Assembly: GCA_003674045.1 (NCBI GenBank)
Contig: PENC01000006.1
Coordinates: forward strand, 186,001 to 250,000
DNA length: 64,000 bases
Source of the DNA: Streptomyces griseocarneus
GTDB lineage: Bacteria > Actinomycetota > Actinomycetes > Streptomycetales > Streptomycetaceae
Direction of reading: 5' to 3'
Shown: one piece after another, positions 32,836 to 40,004 of the stretch
Position numbering within the stretch: position 1 is the stretch's first letter
How the letters are laid out: each line of letters opens with the position of its first letter
The notes under the pieces: generated by a model
The model's database searches: none
What the model was told of the DNA's origin: nothing
The model's input: only the letters and a program-made list of their open reading frames with translations
Translations under genes and position numbers: made by a program

Positions 32836-34290
32836 ATGACGGCACGCCTCCGGGCCACTGGGACGACAGCGAAGGAGCAGGAAACCGTACGCGCGCCGGG
32901 AGCGGTCCCCCTCGCGGGGCACACCCTGCGGCTGCTGCGCGACCCTCTGGGCTTCCTGCTGGCCCAGCACGGCGGCGCCGAGTCGGTGGAACTCCGGCTC
33001 GGCCCCCGGCCGGTGTATCTGCTGACCCGCACGGAGACGGTACGCCGGGTACTGGTCACCGACCAGCGCCACTACGACAAGGGCGGGCCGATCATCGAGG
33101 GCGCGCGCCCGCTGTTCGGTGACGGCCTGGGGACGTGCCCGCGCAGTGAACACCGGCGGCAGCGGTCGCTGCTGCAACCCGCCTTCCATTCCGCGCGCAT
33201 CGCGTGCTACTCCCCCGTCATGCAGGCGTGCGCCGAGGAAGTGGCGGGCTCCTGGCAGGACGGCCAAACACTCGACATGGGCCGGGAGATGCACCGGATC
33301 GCGGCCCGGGTCATCGGGCGGACGCTGGCGTCCGACCCGGGCGCCTCCCGGCTGGTCCGGGACCTCGAGGAGTCACTGCCGACACTGATGAGCCACGGCT
33401 TCCTGCGGGTGGTCGTCCCCTGGTCCCTGCCGCACGAGCTCCCGCTCCCCGCCAACCGGCGCTACCGGCGGGCCCGGTCCACCGTACGCGCCTCCATCCA
33501 CGACGCCATCGCCGCGTACCGCCGCTCCGACGCCCCCCGCACCGACCTGCTCGGGCACCTCGTGACCGTGCGGGACGAGCACGGCGCCGGGCTGGACGAC
33601 CGGGAGATCCACGACCAGATCATGGTGATGCTGATCGCGGGCATCGAGACGACGGCCACCGCGCTGGGGTGGACCTTCCACCTGCTGGGGCAGTCACCGG
33701 ATGTCGAGCGGCAGGTGACCACCGAGCTCGACACCGAGCTGTGCGGCCGCTCCCCCACCGTCGAGGACCTGCCCCGGCTGCCGTACCTGACCCGGGTCTT
33801 CACGGAGGCGCTACGGCTCTATCCGACCGTGCCGATGCTCAGCAGGGTCGCCACCACCGAGGTCGCCCTCGGCGGGCGGACGCTGCCCGCCGGTACGGAA
33901 TTCTTCTTCAGCCCCTATTGCCTGCACCGCGATCCGGACGTCTTCCCCGAGCCGGAACGGTTCGACCCGGACCGCTGGCTGCCCGAGAGGGCCGGGCCGG
34001 AGCAGCGCCGGGGGTTCATTCCCTGGGGGGCGGGCGCGCGCAAGTGCATCGGCGACACGTTCTCCCTGATCGAGGCGTCGCTGGCCCTCGCGACAATCCT
34101 CCGCGACTGGCGGCTGCGGCCTGCGGGGACGGGGCGGGTCACCCCGACGGTGCGCTTCAGCTTGCACCCGTCGGGGCTGCGCATGATGGCGGAACGGCGG
34201 GCAACGCGCCCCGTCAGGGGCGCGGGGAACTGCGCGACCGGCCACAACGGACCCGCAGTCGCGCACGCGGCGCAAGACGCACCCCAGTAG
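32836..34290 (+). CDS. cytochrome P450 of the terpene operon
   Basis: A 484-residue P450, likely oxidising the terpene made by the two upstream enzymes. The I-helix is AGIETTA (about 268-274), the ExxR is EALR, and the heme loop is FIPWGAGARKCIGDTF with Cys ~404. The overall type resembles terpenoid P450s such as CYP170/CYP183, from memory. GGGAGGAAG lies five bases before the ATG, 20 bases after the cyclase stop. The natural C-terminus probably ends near MMAERR; the last ~29 residues (RPVRGAGNCATGHN and on) are translated intergenic repeat. No redox partner is in the operon; the ferredoxin at 25010 is the nearest. Confidence 0.92.
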   Translation: MTARLRATGTTAKEQETVRAPGAVPLAGHTLRLLRDPLGFLLAQHGGAESVELRLGPRPVYLLTRTETVRRVLVTDQRHYDKGGPIIEGARPLFGDGLGTCPRSEHRRQRSLLQPAFHSARIACYSPVMQACAEEVAGSWQDGQTLDMGREMHRIAARVIGRTLASDPGASRLVRDLEESLPTLMSHGFLRVVVPWSLPHELPLPANRRYRRARSTVRASIHDAIAAYRRSDAPRTDLLGHLVTVRDEHGAGLDDREIHDQIMVMLIAGIETTATALGWTFHLLGQSPDVERQVTTELDTELCGRSPTVEDLPRLPYLTRVFTEALRLYPTVPMLSRVATTEVALGGRTLPAGTEFFFSPYCLHRDPDVFPEPERFDPDRWLPERAGPEQRRGFIPWGAGARKCIGDTFSLIEASLALATILRDWRLRPAGTGRVTPTVRFSLHPSGLRMMAERRATRPVRGAGNCATGHNGPAVAHAAQDAPQ

Positions 34291-34294
34291 GCGC
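34204..34294 (-). repeat. dispersed intergenic repeat, copy 4 (inverted)
   Basis: Reverse-oriented copy with the core complement GGGGCGCGGGGAACTGCGCG. It begins inside the P450 frame and extends past its stop, so it encodes the end of the P450. Confidence 0.85.
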
Positions 34295-34316
34295 CAAGAC
34301 GAAGCCCGGAGCGGGG

Positions 34317-34338
34317 CCCCGGGGGCGCGCCCCCGGGG
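34317..34338. terminator. palindromic terminator between P450 and serA
   Basis: Perfect 22-base palindrome with arms CCCCGGGGGCG and CGCCCCCGGGG, between convergent genes and able to act both ways. Confidence 0.7.
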
Positions 34339-34352
34339 AGTGGCTGACCGTC

Positions 34353-35957
34353 TCAGTCCGTGAGGTCGACCGACCTCGCGGACGCCGCCCCGATCTCCTG
34401 GGCGATCTCCGCGAGGACAGCCGCCGGGATCGACTCGTCGACTGTGAGGGCGACGAGCGCCTCGCCCCCCTCGCGCGCACGCGCGACCTGCATGCCGGCG
34501 ATGTTGATGCCCGCCTCGCCGAGGATGCGGCCGAGCGTGCCGACGACACCGGGACGGTCGGCGTAGCGGAGGAAGGCCATGTGGTCGGCGAGCGCGAGGT
34601 CCACGTCGTGGTCGTCGACGGCGACGATCTTCTGCTGGTGCTTGTGGCCCGCGAGCGTGCCGGAGATGGAGACCTCGTCCCCGCCCGAGAGCGTGCCGCG
34701 CACGGTGACCACGTTGCGGTGCTCGGGCGACTCCGAGCTCGTGGTGAGCCGTACCTCGACGCCGCGCTCCTGCGCGAACAGCGGGGCGTTGACGTACGAG
34801 ACCGTCTCGTCGACGACGTCCTCGAACACACCCTTGAGGGCGGAGAGTTCGAGCACCTTCACATCGTGCTGGGTGATCTCGCCGCACACCTCGACATCGA
34901 GCCGGACCGCGACCTCGCCCGCGAGCGCGGTGAAGATGCGGCCGAGCTTCTCGGCGAGCGGCAGGCCGGGCTTGACGTCCTCGGCGATGACGCCGCCCTG
35001 GACGTTGACCGCGTCCGGCACCAGCTCACCGGCGAGGGCGAGGCGCACCGACTTCGCGACCGCGATGCCCGCCTTCTCCTGGGCCTCGCCCGTGGAGGCG
35101 CCCAGGTGCGGGGTGGCGACCACGTTGTCGAACTGGAACAACGGCGAGTCCGTGCACGGCTCCTGGGCGTAGACGTCCAGGCCCGCGCCCGCGACCCGGC
35201 CCTCCTTGAGGGCCCCGGCCAGGGCCGCCTCGTCGACGATCCCGCCGCGCGCGGCGTTGACGATGCGCACGCTCGGCTTGACCTTGCGGAGTGCCTCCTC
35301 GCCGATGAGGCCGAGGGTCTCGGGGGTCTTCGGGAGGTGGACGGTGATGAAGTCGGCGGTCTCCAGCAGCTCGTCCAGCGTCAGCAGCTTGACGCCCATC
35401 TGCGCGGCGCGGGCGGGCTGCACATAGGGGTCGTACGCGACGATCTTCATGCCGAAGGCGGACATGCGCTGCGCGACGAGCACCCCGATCCGGCCGAGGC
35501 CGACGACGCCGAGGGTCTTCTCGGAGAGCTCGACGCCGGTGTACTTCGAGCGCTTCCACTCGCCGTTCTTCAGGGCCGCGTCGGCCTGGGGGATGTTGCG
35601 GGCGGTGGCGATCAGCAGACCGCAGGCGAGCTCGGCGGCGGTGACGATGTTGGAGGTCGGGGCGTTCACGACCATCACGCCCGCCTTGGTGGCGGCGGCG
35701 ACGTCCACGTTGTCCAGGCCCACGCCGGCGCGCGCGACGACCTTCAGCCGCTTCGCGGCCGCGACGGCCTCGGCGTCGATCTTCGTGGCGCTGCGGACGA
35801 GAACGGCGTCCACGTCGGTGATGGCGGGCAGCAGCGCGGCACGGTCCGCGCCGTCGCAGTGCCGGATCTCGAAGTCCGGGCCGAGTGCGTCGACGGTCGC
35901 GGGCGAGAGCTCTTCCGCGATGAGTACGACGGGTTTACGGGCTGGGGCAGTGCTCAC
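34353..35957 (-). CDS. serA: D-3-phosphoglycerate dehydrogenase
   Basis: A 534-residue type I PGDH, the committed step of serine synthesis. The domains in order are: split substrate-binding domain (RSATKIDAEAV), NAD-binding Rossmann GVVGLGRIGVLVAQRM, catalytic Arg in NAARGGIVDE, Glu in AQEPCTDSPL, His in TPHLGASTGEAQ, an intervening ASB domain (from ~315), and a C-terminal ACT domain (DRPGVVGTLGRILGEAGINI). This is the long actinobacterial form subject to serine feedback. Start GTG 35957. A perfect hairpin lies just upstream. It is downstream of ilvC on the same strand, but a 13-bp terminator intervenes. Confidence 0.96.
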   Translation of the reverse strand: MSTAPARKPVVLIAEELSPATVDALGPDFEIRHCDGADRAALLPAITDVDAVLVRSATKIDAEAVAAAKRLKVVARAGVGLDNVDVAAATKAGVMVVNAPTSNIVTAAELACGLLIATARNIPQADAALKNGEWKRSKYTGVELSEKTLGVVGLGRIGVLVAQRMSAFGMKIVAYDPYVQPARAAQMGVKLLTLDELLETADFITVHLPKTPETLGLIGEEALRKVKPSVRIVNAARGGIVDEAALAGALKEGRVAGAGLDVYAQEPCTDSPLFQFDNVVATPHLGASTGEAQEKAGIAVAKSVRLALAGELVPDAVNVQGGVIAEDVKPGLPLAEKLGRIFTALAGEVAVRLDVEVCGEITQHDVKVLELSALKGVFEDVVDETVSYVNAPLFAQERGVEVRLTTSSESPEHRNVVTVRGTLSGGDEVSISGTLAGHKHQQKIVAVDDHDVDLALADHMAFLRYADRPGVVGTLGRILGEAGINIAGMQVARAREGGEALVALTVDESIPAAVLAEIAQEIGAASARSVDLTD

Positions 35958-35971
35958 GGGTCCTCACAGTC

Positions 35972-35989
35972 CATGGGGGTGCCCCCATG
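35972..35989 (-). promoter_or_regulatory. perfect inverted repeat upstream of serA start
   Basis: CATGGGGG-TG-CCCCCATG, 15 bases before the serA GTG. It could form a hairpin in the 5' leader or be a protein site. TATACA on the minus strand near 36101-36096 is a possible -10. Confidence 0.5.
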
Positions 35990-36107
35990 CCGTTCAGGCT
36001 ATGGGGGAGGACGGCCGTCCCGACGGCCGCAGGCGGTGAAGGGCAGCCGCGTGTGACGCACGACGCTGTGAGCCCGGCGCGGTGTTGCTCCGCAGTGTAT
36101 AGGGGCC

Positions 36108-36165
36108 GGGGCCCGGCTCCAGGGGGTCCGCGCAAACCTCGCAAACCCGCCCGGAGCCGGGCCCC
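36108..36165 (-). terminator. hairpin terminator after ilvC
   Basis: A 13-bp perfect stem GGGGCCCGGCTCC/GGAGCCGGGCCCC with a 32-base loop, about 20 bases after the ilvC stop. Confidence 0.7.
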
Positions 36166-36181
36166 GTACGCCCGGTGCGGC

Positions 36182-37183
<1,002 letters not shown>

Positions 37184-37221
37184 TGAGGTATCTCCTTGTT
37201 TCCGGGTTTCCGGTTGTGCGT

Positions 37222-37241
37222 CCCACCGTATGACGGGTGGG
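37222..37241 (-). promoter_or_regulatory. hairpin in the ilvN-ilvC gap
   Basis: CCCACC...GGTGGG with an 8-base loop, about 40 bases before the ilvC start. It may tune read-through from ilvN to ilvC. Confidence 0.4.
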
Positions 37242-37310
37242 CAGGGGGACGGGAAAGGGTCTGCGGGCGGTGCGGGCGGCGTGCCCGCACCGCGGGGTCA
37301 GGCCGTGCGG

Positions 37311-37835
37311 TCAAGCCGTGCGGTCGAGTGCGCGCAGGCTGCGGTCGGTGATGGAGCGGGCGCCGCGCCCTATGGCGATGGTCCCGGACTGCACCAGTTC
37401 CTTGATGCCGAAGGGCTCCAGCATCTTGAGCATCGCGCCCAGCTTGTCCCCGCCGCCGGTGGCCTCGATGGTGACGGCCTCCGGGGAGACGTCGACGGTC
37501 TTGGCGCGGAAGAGCTTGACGATCTCGACGATCTGGGAGCGGGTCTCGTTGTCGGCGCGGACCTTCACCAGGACGAGCTCGCGGTGGATCGCGGAGCTGT
37601 CCTCCAGCTCGACGATCTTCAGCACGTTGACGAGCTTGTTGAGCTGCTTGGTGACCTGCTCCAGCGGCAGCGACTCGACGTTGACGACGATGGTGATGCG
37701 GGAGATGTCCGGGTGCTCGGTGACGCCGACGGCCAGGGAGTCGATGTTGAAGCCGCGGCGGGCGAACAGGGCGGCGATCCGGGTGAGGATGCCGGGGGTG
37801 TTCTCCACGAGGACGGAGAGCGTGTGCTTGGTCAT
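37311..37835 (-). CDS. ilvN: acetolactate synthase small (regulatory) subunit
   Basis: A 174-residue regulatory subunit of acetohydroxyacid synthase that confers valine feedback inhibition and boosts activity. The N-terminal ACT domain begins HTLSVLVENTPGILTRIAALFARRGFNIDSLAVG. The C-terminal domain includes TGGGDKLGAMLKMLEPFGIKELVQSGTIAIGRG. The naming ilvN or ilvH varies. It is 21 bases downstream of ilvB and co-transcribed with it. Confidence 0.96.
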   Translation of the reverse strand: MTKHTLSVLVENTPGILTRIAALFARRGFNIDSLAVGVTEHPDISRITIVVNVESLPLEQVTKQLNKLVNVLKIVELEDSSAIHRELVLVKVRADNETRSQIVEIVKLFRAKTVDVSPEAVTIEATGGGDKLGAMLKMLEPFGIKELVQSGTIAIGRGARSITDRSLRALDRTA

Positions 37836-37856
37836 GGTCTCTTTTCTCTCCTGGCC

Positions 37857-39746
37857 TCAGTCGTCTTCGCTGTCGCCGAAGTCCGGGCGGACGCCGAGCG
37901 CCGCCTGGATCTCGTCGTTGGAGGTGCCGGCGGCCACCATCGGCCAGACCATGGCGTCCTGGTGGACGATGAAGTCCACCACGACCGGGCGGTCGTTGAT
38001 GGCGTTGGCCTTCTCGATGACGGAGTCGAGCTGGGCCGGGTCCTCGCAGCGCAGGCCCACGCAGCCCATGGCCTCGGCGAGCTTCACGAAATCCGGGACG
38101 CGGGTGCCCTCGCAGCGCTCCGTGCCGGAGCCCGTGGCGGAGCCGCCGTCGGACACCGCGGGCCCGGTGTGCAGCACGGTGTTGGAGTAGCGCTGGTTGT
38201 AGAAGAGGGTCTGCCACTGGCGGACCATCCCCAGCGCGCCGTTGTTGATGATGGCGACCTTGACGGGGATGTCGTTCAGCGCGCAGGTGACGAGCTCCTG
38301 ATTGGTCATCTGGAAGCAGCCGTCGCCGTCGACGGCCCACACGGTGCGCTCGGGCAGGCCCGCCTTGGCGCCCATGGCGGCGGGCACGGCGTAGCCCATG
38401 GTGCCCGCGCCCCCGGAGTTGAGCCAGGTGCGGGGCTGCTCGTAGTCGATGAAGTGCGAGGCCCACATCTGGTGCTGGCCGACGCCCGCCGCGAAGACCG
38501 TGCCCTCCGGCGCCAGCTGTCCGATGCGCTGGATGACCTGCTGCGGCGACAGACTGCCGTCCGTGGGCTGGTCGTAGCCGAGCGGGTAGGTGTCGCGCCA
38601 GCGGTTGAGGTCGTTCCACCAGGCGCTGTAGTCACCGATGTGGCCCTCGGCGTGCTCGGCCTGGAGCGCGACGATCAGGTCGGCGATCACCTCGCGGGCG
38701 TCGCCCACGATCGGCACGTCGGCAGCGCGGTTCTTGCCGATCTCGGCCGGGTCGATGTCGGCGTGCACGATCTTGGCGTACGGGGCGAAGGAGTCCAGCT
38801 TGCCGGTGACCCGGTCGTCGAAGCGGGCGCCGAGCGCCACGATCAGGTCCGACTTCTGCAGCGCGGTGACGGCGGCGACGGAGCCGTGCATGCCGGGCAT
38901 GCCCAGGTGCTGCGGGTGGCTGTCGGGGAAGGTGCCGAGCGCCATCAGCGTGGTGGTGACGGGGGCGCCGGTGAGCTCGGCGAGCACCTTGAGCTCCGCG
39001 GTGGCCCCGGCCTTGAGCACCCCGCCGCCGACGTAGAGCACCGGCCGTGCGGCCTGGGCGATCAGCTTGGCGGCCTCGCGGATCTGCTTGGCGTGCGGCT
39101 TGGTGACCGGCCGGTAGCCGGGCAGGTCGGTGTGCGGGGGCCAGCTGAAGACGGTCTGCGCCTGGAGGGCGTCCTTGGCGATGTCGACGAGCACCGGGCC
39201 GGGCCGTCCGGTGGAGGCGACGTGGAAGGCCTCCGCGATGGTCCGCGGGATCTCGGCCGGGTCGGTGACCAGCCAGTTGTGCTTGGTGATCGGCATGGTG
39301 ATGCCGCAGATGTCCGCCTCCTGGAAGGCGTCCGTGCCGATCGACTTGGAGGAGACCTGCCCGGTGATGGCGACCAGCGGGACGGAGTCCATGTGGGCGT
39401 CGGCGATGGGGGTGACGAGATTGGTGGCACCCGGCCCCGAGGTGGCCATGCACACCCCGACCTTGCCGGTGGCCTGCGCGTATCCGGTGGCGGCGTGACC
39501 GGCGCCCTGCTCGTGGCGGACGAGCACATGGCGGACCTTCGAGGAGTCCATCATCGGGTCGTAGGCGGGGAGGATCGCACCGCCGGGGATACCGAAGACG
39601 ATCTCCGCCCCCACCTCCTCGAGCGAGCGGATGAGGGACTGCGCGCCCGTGACGTGCTCGACGGTGGCGGGCTGCTGCTGCGCCGCGCCGGTACGGGCCC
39701 GCGGCTGCGGATGGTGGGCCCCGGTGGCCTGCTCGGTCATCGACAT
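37857..39746 (-). CDS. ilvB: acetolactate synthase large (catalytic) subunit
   Basis: A 629-residue ThDP-, Mg- and FAD-dependent AHAS catalytic subunit, the first common step of Val, Leu and Ile synthesis. Visible: FGIPGGAILPAYDPM, the conserved Glu in VRHEQGAGHAATGYAQATGK, FAD-region GMHGSVAAVTALQKSDL, and the ThDP motif GDGCFQMTNQELVTCALNDIPVKVAIINN. ATG 39746 or 39740 could be used. The leader upstream carries an Ile/Leu/Val peptide and an attenuator hairpin. The first ~30 residues are a variable extension. Confidence 0.96.
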   Translation of the reverse strand: MSMTEQATGAHHPQPRARTGAAQQQPATVEHVTGAQSLIRSLEEVGAEIVFGIPGGAILPAYDPMMDSSKVRHVLVRHEQGAGHAATGYAQATGKVGVCMATSGPGATNLVTPIADAHMDSVPLVAITGQVSSKSIGTDAFQEADICGITMPITKHNWLVTDPAEIPRTIAEAFHVASTGRPGPVLVDIAKDALQAQTVFSWPPHTDLPGYRPVTKPHAKQIREAAKLIAQAARPVLYVGGGVLKAGATAELKVLAELTGAPVTTTLMALGTFPDSHPQHLGMPGMHGSVAAVTALQKSDLIVALGARFDDRVTGKLDSFAPYAKIVHADIDPAEIGKNRAADVPIVGDAREVIADLIVALQAEHAEGHIGDYSAWWNDLNRWRDTYPLGYDQPTDGSLSPQQVIQRIGQLAPEGTVFAAGVGQHQMWASHFIDYEQPRTWLNSGGAGTMGYAVPAAMGAKAGLPERTVWAVDGDGCFQMTNQELVTCALNDIPVKVAIINNGALGMVRQWQTLFYNQRYSNTVLHTGPAVSDGGSATGSGTERCEGTRVPDFVKLAEAMGCVGLRCEDPAQLDSVIEKANAINDRPVVVDFIVHQDAMVWPMVAAGTSNDEIQAALGVRPDFGDSEDD

Positions 39747-39859
39747 TCTCTTCTCGAAGGAGGTTCGAACAGTAGGGATTCTTACGGTTCCGACAGCTTC
39801 GACGGGTGGCGGTTTGGGAGGTTTTGCGTGCTTCCGTGCACTTCCAGTGCAACAAAAAA

Positions 39860-39887
39860 CCCCTCGTGCCGGAAGGCAAGCGAGGGG
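39860..39887 (-). terminator. ilvB attenuator hairpin
   Basis: Outer stem CCCCTCG/CGAGGGG and inner TGCC-TTCC-GGCA with a 2-nt bulge (minus-strand reading), followed by TTTTTTG. A U-run this long is uncommon in this window. It lies ~115 bases before the ilvB start and ~40 after the leader-peptide stop. Confidence 0.85.
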
Positions 39888-39929
39888 AGCGCGTCGGAGT
39901 GGTCAGCAGGGCTTCATGAGCGGCCTGCT

Positions 39930-39971
39930 TCAGCCGACGCGCTGTCCAAGTACGAGAATTCGGGTGCGCAT
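39930..39971 (-). CDS. ilvB leader peptide
   Basis: A 13-codon frame MRTRILVLGQRVG with Ile-Leu-Val-Leu at positions 5-8 (ATT CTC GTA CTT, three of the four being rare codons here) and GGAGGG eight bases before its ATG. Leader codons AGCGCGTCGG (pairing region 39934-39943) are perfectly complementary to CCGACGCGCT at 39888-39897, directly before the terminator: a 10-bp antiterminator. Attenuation of ilvB in actinobacteria has been proposed before; this reading agrees. TTGACA (40008-40003) overlaps the upstream gene's stop codon. Confidence 0.85.
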   Translation of the reverse strand: MRTRILVLGQRVG

Positions 39972-40004
39972 GGGACCGACCCTCCACCCGTCGGCCCGGG
40001 AGTG

